From: DASXMX01 sp035483795
GTDB taxonomy: Bacteria > Planctomycetota > Phycisphaerae > Tepidisphaerales > Tepidisphaeraceae
Length of the DNA stretch: 64,000 nucleotides
Assembly (NCBI GenBank): GCA_035483795.1
Contig: DATHPP010000425.1
Location: 57,545-121,544, forward strand
Reading direction: 5' to 3'
The position numbers were made by a program, and so were the translations under genes. A model generated the notes under the pieces. It worked only from the letters and a program-made list of their open reading frames with translations, did not search any database and had not been told where the DNA came from. Within the stretch, counting starts at the first letter, position 1; each line of letters begins with the position of its first letter. Below, one piece after another: positions 41,794 to 49,027 of the stretch.

Positions 41794-42051
41794 CTACTCG
41801 TGCTTCTTGACCCGCTCGCCGCGCTGCGCTTTCTTCGCGGTATCGATCATCCCGTCACAGCGCGGGCAGGCGCTGGTCTGGCCGGCGATTTCCTCCAGCG
41901 CCTCCAGCGCCGCCAGGATCAATTCGGCGTTGACGCGCCCCTGTTGACCGAACCCGGTGACGCAGAAGGTGCTCTCGTCGCGGGGATCGGCCGCACTGGT
42001 GAAGCGCACGATGAACTGGCGATCGGGAAGTTGGTCGAGTTGGAAGGGCAT
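41794..42051 (-). CDS. Small protein with single zinc knuckle
   Basis: 85 residues. QFIVRFTSAADPRDESTFCV, RVNAELILAALEALEEIAGQ and CPRCDGMIDTAKKAQRGERV. The CxxC is near the C-terminus. Function unknown. Confidence 0.55.
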   Translation of the reverse strand: MPFQLDQLPDRQFIVRFTSAADPRDESTFCVTGFGQQGRVNAELILAALEALEEIAGQTSACPRCDGMIDTAKKAQRGERVKKHE

Positions 42052-42066
42052 CGGTTCGCTGATTTG

Positions 42067-42549
42067 TTACGCCAGCATCTTCAACGAGTTGGGCGATTCC
42101 TTTTCCGGGATCGGACGCGGAGGCCCCAGCAGCAATCCCCCCGCCTCCAGTGCCGCGATGCAGATTTCACTGCAGAACCAGCGGCGGCCGGGATGATCGA
42201 AGTCGCGGACGGGAATGATAAAGCCAACGATTCCTAAATAATCGTAAGGCTTCCCTTGCTGGGCGGTGCAGAAATCCCGGACGAGAATTTCCTGGGCGAC
42301 CGAACCGCCGATATCGATCAGGCCCCAGCTCGCCGCGTCGTCGACGTCGATCGTTTTGAAGCGCGTCCCGCCGTCGCGGGCGGAGCTGCTGAAAGACTCG
42401 AAGCCGCCGGCGTCACCGGCGCCGCCTGTTCGCGGGCCGCTGAAAACAAGCTCAACGTGTGCGTATCCGCCGCGCCCCGAAAAGAAGTTGACGGCGCGGT
42501 CAAGCGCGGTGGCTTTGGGCGCGGTGATCTTGTAGAAGGCGAGACGCAT
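42067..42549 (-). CDS. Permuted NlpC/P60 (YiiX-like) hydrolase candidate
   Basis: 160 residues from ATG 42549. FSGRGGYAHVELVFSG supplies the His; RRWFCSEICIAALEAGG supplies the Cys (order H then C is the permuted form). PYDYLGIVGFIIPV lies between. Such proteins cleave amide bonds in peptidoglycan or conjugates. It is a plausible wall-degrading enzyme of this phage. Confidence 0.75.
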   Translation of the reverse strand: MRLAFYKITAPKATALDRAVNFFSGRGGYAHVELVFSGPRTGGAGDAGGFESFSSSARDGGTRFKTIDVDDAASWGLIDIGGSVAQEILVRDFCTAQQGKPYDYLGIVGFIIPVRDFDHPGRRWFCSEICIAALEAGGLLLGPPRPIPEKESPNSLKMLA

Positions 42550-42695
42550 GGGGGCGCGGGGAGGTTCTCGTGCGTCGGTTGAATCGACAGTGCCGCGTCC
42601 ACCTGGTTGTCCGGCCGACGAAGCGGCCTTCCGCACAAGGGGCAGAACCACGCTCGCACGAAGGGGATCGGGCCATGGATCGGGCAGAGGTTCAC
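42318..42695 (-). CDS. Doubtful ORF with N-terminal zinc ribbon
   Basis: 125 residues if complete. MNLCPIHGPIPFVRAWFCPL and CGRPLRRPDNQVDAALSIQP look real for the first about 40 residues; the rest is antisense-like and overlaps the permuted NlpC gene by 230 bp. Either a truncated zinc protein or the front of a frameshifted gene. Confidence 0.3.
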   Translation of the reverse strand: MNLCPIHGPIPFVRAWFCPLCGRPLRRPDNQVDAALSIQPTHENLPAPPCVSPSTRSPRPKPPRLTAPSTSFRGAADTHTLSLFSAAREQAAPVTPAASSLSAAPPATAGRASKRSTSTTRRAGA

Positions 42696-42707
42696 GGCAT
42701 CACTGTT

Positions 42708-42923
42708 TCACGTCACGGGAATCTTCGGCCGCGGCGTCGGTGGTTCGCGCTCGATGGCGTTGTCGATCCATCCGCGCATCATCTCCAGCCGAAGCGCTTC
42801 GGTTTCCAGGGCCATCACCAGATCAGCGCCCAATAGCTCGTCGCGGATCGCATCGGCAGCTTGATGCACGCGCGCTTTGGCTTCGCGCAGATGACCGGCG
42901 GCGATGGCGTAATTGGCGGACAT
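42708..42923 (-). CDS. Unknown helical protein
   Basis: 71 residues: GHLREAKARVHQAADAIRDE, MALETEALRLEMMRGWIDNA. All-helical, with no cysteine or catalytic residues. Possibly a small structural or regulatory protein. Confidence 0.5.
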   Translation of the reverse strand: MSANYAIAAGHLREAKARVHQAADAIRDELLGADLVMALETEALRLEMMRGWIDNAIEREPPTPRPKIPVT

Positions 42924-43119
42924 GAGAGCGTTTCAAAGGCCCGGCAGCCGCGGCGGAACCGGCGAACTACCGGGCTCGGGGAAGGGCGGTGGGAAAACGT
43001 GAATGACGAATGACGAATGACGAAGTGGAAAAAAGCCCGGCGGCGCAACAACTCCCCTCACCGCCAGGCCCGCACCCAATCTTCCCTTCCCCATTCCAAC
43101 CGTGGGCGCGGGCGGGATT

Positions 43120-43347
43120 CTAACCAACTCGCTCGTAAGACTTCAATCGGATCGACTCCGCGACCGGGTAAACGTTTCCGGAAGCGTCGATGGCAAGCCG
43201 CGATGGCTCGGCGCAGATGTATTCCCCTTCGAGCGTCTGAACCTTCGTGCCGGCGGCGAGAATTTCGTTGGACAGTTTCGTCGTCCCGAGCTTGCGGTAT
43301 TCGGCGAAGGTGAATCGCCCAGCGTCCTCTTTCGTAATCGGCTTCAT
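43120..43347 (-). CDS. Unknown small protein
   Basis: 75 residues: TFAEYRKLGTTKLSNEILAA, YICAEPSRLAIDASGNVYPV. Mixed fold. ATG overlaps the previous stop (ATGA), so it is translationally coupled. Confidence 0.55.
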   Translation of the reverse strand: MKPITKEDAGRFTFAEYRKLGTTKLSNEILAAGTKVQTLEGEYICAEPSRLAIDASGNVYPVAESIRLKSYERVG

Positions 43348-43508
43348 TTCATCCGGCGCACCGGCGCGGTAAAGGTTTCGTCCGTGTAGACCGTCTTCCC
43401 CTTGACCTTCATCCGCCGGATGATCGTCTGTTTAACCGGGAGGTCGTTCTTGATGGCGTGATTCAGCCACTTCAAACCGGCGATGATTTCCTTGCCGAAC
43501 TTGCTCAT
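43344..43508 (-). CDS. 54-residue basic protein
   Basis: MSKFGKEIIAGLKWLNHAIK, then KQTIIRRMKVKGKTVYTDET. Basic, no motif. Coupled to the following gene. Confidence 0.55.
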   Translation of the reverse strand: MSKFGKEIIAGLKWLNHAIKNDLPVKQTIIRRMKVKGKTVYTDETFTAPVRRMK

Positions 43509-43523
43509 GGCGTGGCGGCATTC

Positions 43524-43730
43524 TCAGCGAAAACGGGGCCGGCGCCAGCGGAGCGGGCGAAATTCCTTAGCTGAACGCGGGACAAAAATCCCGATCGTCG
43601 CCGGATCGTTGAGCCAGTCGTTCAATGGCAATCGCCGGCTGCCGACGCGGATGGTGACGATGCGATTCTCTGGCGGCAGGATCGGCCGCGGCTTGCAGGG
43701 AGCTTGTGTTCGTGTGGCCAGTTGCAGCAC
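43524..43730 (-). CDS. Unknown basic protein
   Basis: 68 residues: RIVTIRVGSRRLPLNDWLND, PATIGIFVPRSAKEFRPLRW. Strongly basic C-terminus (RWRRPRFR). Likely nucleic-acid contact; no family. Confidence 0.5.
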   Translation of the reverse strand: MLQLATRTQAPCKPRPILPPENRIVTIRVGSRRLPLNDWLNDPATIGIFVPRSAKEFRPLRWRRPRFR

Positions 43731-43740
43731 GGACTATCGA

Positions 43741-44199
43741 TTATTCTACGGCGCGGGCGATCGCTTTGACCGCATCGACCAGGGTGAACTCCACGCCCTT
43801 GATCCGATTGACCGTCAACGAGGGCTGCACGATCCCGGCGCTTCGGCTGATGGCGTCGATTTGCTTCTGGGAGAGGAACTTGCCCAAGGGCTTGAGCGCG
43901 ACCTTCAGCGCCGACAGGAATTCCTCGCGGCTGATCTTCTTGCCTTCGTAGAGCTTCAAGAACTTGGCGGGATCGACTTCCTCGCGAGCGCCTCCGCCGG
44001 CCAGGATGCAGTCGAAGAATTCGCCGGCGCCGCGGCGGGCGCCCTTGTGCGTGAGGTTGCCTTTCACGAGCGGTTTGATCGTCTGATCGAAGTGGGTCCA
44101 CAGCTCGTTGACGAAGCCCAGATCGTCCGTCCGCACGTCGCGGATGGTGACTTCCTCAACCTCGAGCGCGGGTTCGGAAACGGTCGCTGCTGACGCCAT
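43741..44199 (-). CDS. Unknown helical phage protein
   Basis: 152 residues from ATG 44199. VEEVTIRDVRTDDLGFVNEL, WTHFDQTIKPLVKGN, KISREEFLSALKVALKPLGK and FTLVDAVKAIARAVE are helical. The promoter at 44216 would serve it, making it the first gene of a leftward unit. Could be a structural or scaffold-like protein. Confidence 0.6.
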   Translation of the reverse strand: MASAATVSEPALEVEEVTIRDVRTDDLGFVNELWTHFDQTIKPLVKGNLTHKGARRGAGEFFDCILAGGGAREEVDPAKFLKLYEGKKISREEFLSALKVALKPLGKFLSQKQIDAISRSAGIVQPSLTVNRIKGVEFTLVDAVKAIARAVE

Positions 44200-44215
44200 G
44201 TCGTCACCTAACTTA

Positions 44216-44245
44216 ATATTAACGCGGCTTGGCAAGGAATTTCAA
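44216..44245 (-). promoter_or_regulatory. Leftward promoter
   Basis: On the minus strand TTGAAA (44245-44240), 18 bases, TAATAT (44221-44216). The -35 overlaps a TTTGAA-type half-site. ATG lies at 44199. Confidence 0.6.
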
Positions 44246-44256
44246 ATGCTGCCGAG

Positions 44257-44289
44257 GCTTTGAAAAAAACGGCTGGAAACTTTCAAAGC
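44257..44289. promoter_or_regulatory. Inverted repeat operator candidate
   Basis: GCTTTGAAA (44257-44265) and TTTCAAAGC (44281-44289) form a perfect 9-bp inverted repeat in the divergent promoter region. A dimeric repressor binding site is likely; a third half-site TTTCAAA lies at 44240-44246. Confidence 0.55.
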
Positions 44290-44359
44290 GTCAATCCCCC
44301 CGGACAACGGCGGCTTTTCGAGGGGATCGCGCGTTATAAAAATTTGCCGTGGATTTCAC

Positions 44360-44388
44360 TTGCAAACCCAAGCGGCTTAGCCTAAGAT
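44360..44388 (+). promoter_or_regulatory. Rightward promoter
   Basis: TTGCAA (44360-44365), 17 bases, TAAGAT (44383-44388). The spacer shares CAAGCGG..TT..CCTA with the transposase promoter. A short GCCCC-GGAA-GGGGC hairpin lies near the ribosome site. Confidence 0.65.
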
Positions 44389-44442
44389 ACGCACGTCAGC
44401 GATAGGGCTGGCAGGACGCCCCGGAAGGGGCAGGAGATTCAG

Positions 44443-44721
44443 ATGTTACGTGGATATACAAGGCTGGATACTGGCTCTTTGGGTCGGGCAACTTTTGACG
44501 AAGCGGGATTTGGCGGCAAGTCCGGTTGGCTCACAAAGCTTTTCGGGTGGGGCCGGGCGGACGGACTAGCCGTCGATTTCGGCCTCTGCGTGATTCCGGT
44601 TTCGGAGCTGCACCGGCACGGAATCCAAATCGAAATCAAAGGCCCGGATCAGCGATTTGCCATGACGGGCGTAACGATCACGGGACACGATTCCAACGTT
44701 GATCCATCCAAATTATTTTGA
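44443..44721 (+). CDS. Unknown small protein
   Basis: 92 residues: MLRGYTRLDTGSLGRATFDE, GLCVIPVSELHRHGIQIEIK. AGGAGA precedes ATG. Rightward gene driven from the divergent region. No domain recognised. Confidence 0.55.
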   Translation: MLRGYTRLDTGSLGRATFDEAGFGGKSGWLTKLFGWGRADGLAVDFGLCVIPVSELHRHGIQIEIKGPDQRFAMTGVTITGHDSNVDPSKLF

Positions 44722-44794
44722 TGATTCTCCTGCCGCGCCGCCGCGAGTCGCCACGTACAGCGGCCCGGCGGCGCGGCTCCTTTTGGGAGCGACG

Positions 44795-44974
44795 ATGCCG
44801 AAGCCATCGGAAGCCGTCCGTGATTACCTCGCCAAGCTCGGAAGAAAAGGCGGCTCCGTCACCTCCGACGCCAAAGCCGCGGCGGCCCGCGCCAACGGCA
44901 AGAAGGGCGGCAGAAAACCCCGCGTCAATCGCGCCGACGTCAATCCCCCCGCACAACCTGCACAAACCCGGTGA
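44795..44974 (+). CDS. Small Lys/Arg-Gly-rich protein
   Basis: 59 residues: AVRDYLAKLGRKGGSVTSDA, KAAAARANGKKGGRKPRVNR. KGG/GKKGG repeats as in DNA-binding proteins of histone-like or plasmid-stability type. GGGAG precedes ATG. Ends overlapping a convergent gene. Confidence 0.55.
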   Translation: MPKPSEAVRDYLAKLGRKGGSVTSDAKAAAARANGKKGGRKPRVNRADVNPPAQPAQTR

Positions 44975-45305
44975 GCCTCTGCGTCTCTTTCGACGGTGGA
45001 TCGATCAAACGAATGACCCAGCCGCGGATGACCGATGCCGCGATCGCCAGGTTGACCGGCTCGCCGTTGAGCAGCACGTGGAACCGGTCGCTGTTCCGGG
45101 AGACCCCGGCCTGCCAGTCGGCATCGGGGACGCGACGGGGTTGGTCCTCGTCCTTGTATTTGGCGAAGTTGCGGCGGCGGCGGTTGCCTTCCAGACGCTG
45201 AAGGTCGGTCTGCTCGCCCTGAGCGAAGCGGTCCTGAACGCGGACGCCGTTGGGAGAAAAACGCACCCGCCCGCAGCGGACGATGCTCGATGCGCTTTCG
45301 CTCAC
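44940..45305 (-). CDS. Unknown protein
   Basis: 121 residues: RCGRVRFSPNGVRVQDRFAQ, FHVLLNGEPVNLAIAASVIR. Beta-rich ending. Coupled to the HTH gene by ATGA. Function unknown. Confidence 0.5.
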   Translation of the reverse strand: MSESASSIVRCGRVRFSPNGVRVQDRFAQGEQTDLQRLEGNRRRRNFAKYKDEDQPRRVPDADWQAGVSRNSDRFHVLLNGEPVNLAIAASVIRGWVIRLIDPPSKETQRLTGFVQVVRGD

Positions 45306-45475
45306 CGGGGTCTCAACATCTGCCGGGCGGCATTGAGAAGCGCGGCCTCATTCCGCAGTCCGCGGTTGATGAGCCGATTGGCGTTTTCGCGGGTGATCCC
45401 CAGGCGCTCGGCAACCTCCCTGTCGTCGCACTGGGCGCGGCGAAGCAGGACGGCCAACTTTTGCTTGGGGGTCAT
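45302..45475 (-). CDS. Small HTH DNA-binding protein
   Basis: 57 residues from ATG 45475 (an in-frame extension to 45634 is possible). LAVLLRRAQCDDREVAERLG, ITRENANRLINRGLRNEAAL is a sigma-4-like HTH. Probable regulator of the local leftward genes. Confidence 0.6.
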   Translation of the reverse strand: MTPKQKLAVLLRRAQCDDREVAERLGITRENANRLINRGLRNEAALLNAARQMLRPR

Positions 45476-45633
45476 TCGCGGCAGGGAAGGAACGGAAGTG
45501 CCTCTATCTATACGCGCGCCTGTGACTATCGAATCGTCACACCCGGTCGCGAAATCCGGAACGGCATCGCGCGTAAATAGTCGGCAGGACCGCAAGTAAG
45601 AAACGACGCGGGAAAAAATCTGAGCTGTGACCA

Positions 45634-46434
45634 TCAGGCCCCCGTTTGAACAGATTCGACACCTTCGGCAGGCTCAGGGCAGGCACGCTCACCGCAGGCA
45701 GATTCGCCCCCGGACTGGCCGCCCCAGACGCCCCACATATACCCGAGCCACGGATCGCGCATGACCCCGTCGGCATCGATCGGGCCGCCGCAGACACGGG
45801 CATCGTTGGCAAGGTATTTCCGATGGCGCGGCGAATTGGATTTCCGGTCGGCCTCAGCCAGCATCCTCAAGCCGTAATCGCGGTCCCCGAACCAGCAGAC
45901 GCCTGGCCGCGGCTTGTGGAAATCGCTCTTGGCGCCGCGCGGCACCTGGAGAAACCCTTCCTCGAAAAGGCTCTTGAGCTGGGAGCGGTCGATCACCTCA
46001 TTGAGCGGGTGGGATTCTTCCGTGCCTGACAGGAAATAGTGGTAGCAGTTGACGCAGATCTCTGAGGAGTCTTGGCGGTACAGCGGGTAGGCCGGCGCCA
46101 GGACTCGACAGACCGAGCAGTGGATCATCTTCGTGCTGCCGCCGCCCGGCGGGTAGAGCTTTTGCGAGTGCAGGGAGCGCTTCGTCGCCTGTCGACCGCC
46201 CGGCATCGTCAGCCGGTCATCCCCCTCATCGTCCGTGAAGCAATCGAACAAACCTTCGCGCCAGCTCCACGAGCAGACCAGGGCCATGATCCATGTCTTG
46301 ACCATGGCGCGGTGCCGGCGCTTCTCATCCTCGGTGGCGGTGAGAACGTCTGCCGCGTTTTTGGATTTGGCGCGACTTGAAATAGGGGGTCCGTTGAACC
46401 CGCAACTATCTATAGTCACACGTCTTGGGCGCAA
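45634..46434 (-). CDS. Zinc-containing phage protein, unknown
   Basis: Up to 266 residues (a shorter start at 46305 is plausible). IHCSVCRVLAPAYPLYRQDS, SEICVNCYHYFLSG gives a zinc site; then LKSLFEEGFLQVPRGAKSDF, CWFGDRDYGLRMLAEADRKS and ARVCGGPIDADGVMRDPWLG. The last residues are encoded by a PELVEG-type repeat (CPEPAEGVE). No known activity. Confidence 0.55.
   Translation of the reverse strand: MRPRRVTIDSCGFNGPPISSRAKSKNAADVLTATEDEKRRHRAMVKTWIMALVCSWSWREGLFDCFTDDEGDDRLTMPGGRQATKRSLHSQKLYPPGGGSTKMIHCSVCRVLAPAYPLYRQDSSEICVNCYHYFLSGTEESHPLNEVIDRSQLKSLFEEGFLQVPRGAKSDFHKPRPGVCWFGDRDYGLRMLAEADRKSNSPRHRKYLANDARVCGGPIDADGVMRDPWLGYMWGVWGGQSGGESACGERACPEPAEGVESVQTGA
45662..45684. repeat. PEPAEG-type dispersed repeat
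   Basis: The complement holds CCTGAGCCTGCCGAAGG, a close relative of the copy at 7617. It extends the C-terminus of the zinc-protein gene. Confidence 0.65.
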
Positions 46435-46479
46435 TTACGGTGGAAAGTTTCCGCCCTTTTGGCATAAAGTATCCGTAAG

Positions 46480-46824
46480 GTGTGCGCCCTTTCTGCCTCA
46501 TCCAAACCCTTAGACCCGGATGACCCGGACGCCGAAGAAACGCCGATCGCCCAACGAGTTTGGTTCTCGTTGTACCCGCAGCAAATCAAGTTCATCCGAG
46601 ACCAGGCCCGCGAACATGGCATCAAAAAATCCGAGGCGCTCAGACACCTGTTGCGCGTCGCCAAGGCCAGCGTGAGGAAGGCAGACGTTCATGCAAACGC
46701 CGAGATCATCAGCAACGCGCTGATCCAAATGGGCCATCTGGTTCGGAGCGGAAGCGAACTCGGCGATTTGGTGGCGCGGATGAAGACGGCCAGCAATGGG
46801 ATCGGGGACGCGACGGGGAAGTAA
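46480..46824 (+). CDS. Ribbon-helix-helix-like regulator
   Basis: 114 residues from GTG 46480. PIAQRVWFSLYPQQIKFIRD, QAREHGIKKSEALRHLLRVA resembles the RHH/CopG fold with a following helical region. An IR ACTAT-CT-ATAGT lies about 70 bp upstream. Probable repressor or antitoxin-like. Confidence 0.6.
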   Translation: MCALSASSKPLDPDDPDAEETPIAQRVWFSLYPQQIKFIRDQAREHGIKKSEALRHLLRVAKASVRKADVHANAEIISNALIQMGHLVRSGSELGDLVARMKTASNGIGDATGK

Positions 46825-46900
46825 ACGATCGACTCAGATGGCGCACCGCCGGATCGGTGTAGTGCAGGGGCTGGCCGCAATGACAGAGCTGCTCTTTCAC
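46709..46900 (-). CDS. Remnant of a small HYTDP-type phage protein
   Basis: MKEQLCHCGQPLHYTDPAV matches a common phage opening (C-x-C-G-x-PLHYxDP), but the rest diverges into a basic low-complexity tail and overlaps the RHH gene antisense. Probably a decayed gene. Confidence 0.35.
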   Translation of the reverse strand: MKEQLCHCGQPLHYTDPAVRHLSRSFTSPSRPRSHCWPSSSAPPNRRVRFRSEPDGPFGSARC

Positions 46901-46904
46901 TCTT

Positions 46905-47257
46905 TCACGGCGTCTCTCCCGGCCGGCTGGTGCGCTCGTCGCGGCCGAGCTGCTCGATCTCCTGATCGCTCATGGCCGACATTTCCCGGTCGCATTGCGC
47001 TTGGTCGAGCCGCGCCTCGGCCTGCGGATCGAGCGTCTGCGGCTGGACCTGTCCGCGCGGGTCAGCCGGATGGCGCAGTGGGCGCAGAGGAGGATCGCCT
47101 CGCCGGCCGCGACTTTCGCCTTGGCCTTCGGACCGAGCCAGCAGCGGCGCCGGCAGCGCGGGCAGTTCACCCGCTCATAGTCGCAACCCGGCGTGTAACC
47201 GGGCGCGCCGTCGGGGACGCAGGCGACGATGTTCTGGACGTTATCTAAGCTCGGCAT
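46905..47257 (-). pseudogene. Zinc protein gene with apparent frameshift
   Basis: From ATG 47257: MPSLDNVQNIVACVPDGAPG, YERVNCPRCRRRCWLGPKAK, GEAILLCAHCA. Then a -1 shift near 47073 is needed to continue as HPADPRGQVQPQTLDPQAEA and EMSAMSDQEIEQLGRDERTS to the stop at 46905. Without it the frame ends in Arg-rich nonsense at 46970. No classical slippery heptamer seen. Confidence 0.6.
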
Positions 47258-47510
47258 CTTCGGACTCCGCAACGGAATGCGGTTCGGGGCGCGTGGCCTC
47301 TTGAAATCTGCGAAATACCGCCGCCACGGCTTCAACGTCTTTCGAGCCGATCGTGATGACAATGTGCCGCTTGTCCGGCGGCGTCTCGGCGACGAGCTGG
47401 ACGAACCCCTTGGCGGGATAGCCGTTGATCCAGCATCGGCAGCCGCTGCCGACGTCGCGGAACTCGACCGGTGGGGGATGATGGCTCATGGTATCGTTGC
47501 TTTCGCTCAT
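47241..47510 (-). CDS. Unknown small protein
   Basis: 89 residues: VEFRDVGSGCRCWINGYPAK, GFVQLVAETPPDKRHIVITI, DVEAVAAVFRRFQEA. Overlaps the following zinc gene by 17 bp. Function unknown. Confidence 0.55.
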   Translation of the reverse strand: MSESNDTMSHHPPPVEFRDVGSGCRCWINGYPAKGFVQLVAETPPDKRHIVITIGSKDVEAVAAVFRRFQEATRPEPHSVAESEDAELR

Positions 47511-47621
47511 TTAGTTGTATCTACTCCGAACTTAACATAACGCACATTATGGGCCGTGGTGGGGCGGTCGCGTTTTCAACTTTCATCGCTCTCTCCGAGC
47601 CGGCTTTTCAGTTCCGCCAGC

Positions 47622-47741
47622 TCACGCTCCATTTCGTTCAGATGGAAACACATGGCAGTGTCCGCAATATTTGTTCTGCACGTCATTGAGGTTCCAACTT
47701 GTCCGCCCGCAGCTCAGGCACTGAATGCCTTTCTCGCCCAT
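47622..47741 (-). CDS. 39-residue zinc ribbon
   Basis: MGEKGIQCLSCGRTSWNLND, then YCGHCHVF. Two CxxC pairs make a minimal treble-clef-like zinc site found in many phages. Overlaps the previous gene by 59 bp in another frame. Confidence 0.6.
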   Translation of the reverse strand: MGEKGIQCLSCGRTSWNLNDVQNKYCGHCHVFPSERNGA

Positions 47742-48045
47742 CGTCGTCGACGAGGAGCTGGGCGAGATCGAGTGCAAGCAACTGCGCCTTGCTGGCGAGC
47801 GCTTCGTGATTGTCCGCGGGGCGATCGAGGCCACACCTTCGTGTTGCATCGTGATAAGCAGCGAGAGCATGTTGGATCTGGAAGGCGGGATTGTTGTCGT
47901 GGCCGAGGAGCCAGCAGAGCGGCCCGCACTGGAGTTCGAGCGCCTTGCGTTCGGAGTCGGGCATTTGCAGCGGCGTCCGGCCGGTGATGACGGCGTGAAG
48001 ACGGTCGTGGATGGCGGCGATGGTGTCATGGGGGATTTCAGGCAT
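47683..48045 (-). CDS. Unknown helical protein
   Basis: 120 residues: DTIAAIHDRLHAVITGRTPL, CGPLCWLLGHDNNPAFQIQH, ALASKAQLLALDLAQLLVDD. No motif. In a coupled set of small leftward genes. Confidence 0.5.
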   Translation of the reverse strand: MPEIPHDTIAAIHDRLHAVITGRTPLQMPDSERKALELQCGPLCWLLGHDNNPAFQIQHALAAYHDATRRCGLDRPADNHEALASKAQLLALDLAQLLVDDDGRERHSVPELRADKLEPQ

Positions 48046-48333
48046 TAACTTCTGCTCCTCTCGGGGCGGGCGTTTGCTCGCAATTGCATGGGGGTGCCTT
48101 GGTTTTCCAGTCGCCGTTACCGACGCGAAACTCCGCGACGTTCAGCGGACCGCGCCAGAACATCTTTCGCAGCGCCCCGCAGCGGCGGCAACGAAAGGTG
48201 CCCTCGACCAGATTGATCGAGCCGGGGTCCTGGCCGATCGCGCCCTGCAAAAACCCCTGGGGAACATCGTCGTACCCACGCCGCTGATGGCGACATTCAG
48301 CTTGGCGCAGAATTTTGCCGCGCGATCGGTCAT
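48038..48333 (-). CDS. Zinc-ribbon protein expressed through an apparent -1 shift
   Basis: From ATG 48333: MTDRAAKFCAKLNVAISGVG, TTMFPRGF; after GGG TTT T the reading moves -1 to LQGAIGQDPGSINLVEGTFR, CRRCGALRKMFWRGPLNVAE to the stop at 48038. G GGT TTT is a canonical X XXY YYZ heptamer in the zero frame, but a one-base loss in the T run is an equal alternative. Confidence 0.6.
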
Positions 48334-48530
48334 TTCGGCGTCTCCTCATCGGGCGCGATTCCCGGCGGCCACATCGGATCGCGCGTCTGTTCGGACGACC
48401 ATTCGATCAGGTCAAGAACGCTCGTGTCGGAAAGACCCTTGTCCCGTTGATGGATGAGGTAGTCCGCCGCCAATTCATCCAGCGCCTTGTGAAGGAACTT
48501 GTGACGGTCCTTGTGCTCTTGCAACGTCAT
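48330..48530 (-). CDS. Small conserved phage protein
   Basis: 66 residues. MTLQEHKDRHKFLHKALDEL, AADYLIHQ, SVLDLIEWSSEQTRDP is a common small phage protein of unknown function (HKALDEL-ADYI and LDFLEWS motifs). Coupled on both sides by ATGA. Confidence 0.7.
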   Translation of the reverse strand: MTLQEHKDRHKFLHKALDELAADYLIHQRDKGLSDTSVLDLIEWSSEQTRDPMWPPGIAPDEETPK

Positions 48531-48868
48531 GGGACCTTTCCGATTGGTGGCTTGGCGATGGCGACCGGCTCCTGTCCCCTCTCGATCCGCCTCCGGTTGC
48601 GATGCTCGCGGAAGTCGATGAGGATCGGCCAGCACTGCTCCATGGAAAGCCCGACCTTCTCGCGCAACAGCCACACGACAAATTCATCGGAGTCGCTGGC
48701 CTCTGCGGCTTCCAGAATCTGGAAGGCAACCTGGCGGGCGGTTTCCGGATCGAGCTGGCAGGTCTTCTCGCCCCACTGGAATTGGACGACGCCCTCTCCG
48801 CTCCGCGACGAGACCAGGCTGCCGACGTAGAGGGTTTCGCTGTCGGGCTGCTCCGATTGTTCGCTCAT
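48527..48868 (-). CDS. Unknown protein
   Basis: 113 residues: VGSLVSSRSGEGVVQFQWGE, ETARQVAFQILEAAEASDSD, EFVVWLLREKVGLSMEQCWP. The EFVVWLLREK...ME...ILIDFR stretch is helical. Possible regulatory or adaptor protein. Confidence 0.55.
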   Translation of the reverse strand: MSEQSEQPDSETLYVGSLVSSRSGEGVVQFQWGEKTCQLDPETARQVAFQILEAAEASDSDEFVVWLLREKVGLSMEQCWPILIDFREHRNRRRIERGQEPVAIAKPPIGKVP

Positions 48869-49023
48869 CTTTTGTCGCCCTTCCTCTTGCGCCGTTTCAC
48901 TTGCACCCATACGCCATTGCGCAGTTCGCAATCCAGCGATCGCGGCGGCGTCCGCAGCGTCTTGCCCTTCACGGTGAAGGTCACGGCTCCGATCGACATT
49001 TTGATCCGCGCGCGGGTTTTCAT
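48865..49023 (-). CDS. Small basic protein
   Basis: 52 residues: MKTRARIKMSIGAVTFTVKG, KTLRTPPRSLDCELRNGVWV, ending RRKRKGDKR. Beta-rich with a basic tail. Stop overlaps the next ATG. Confidence 0.5.
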   Translation of the reverse strand: MKTRARIKMSIGAVTFTVKGKTLRTPPRSLDCELRNGVWVQVKRRKRKGDKR

Positions 49024-49027
49024 GTTT

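Noticed and set aside
44699..45599. 293-residue plus-strand ORF at 44718
   Set aside because: Arg/Ala/Pro-rich shadow of a shorter 59-residue gene and of minus-strand genes.
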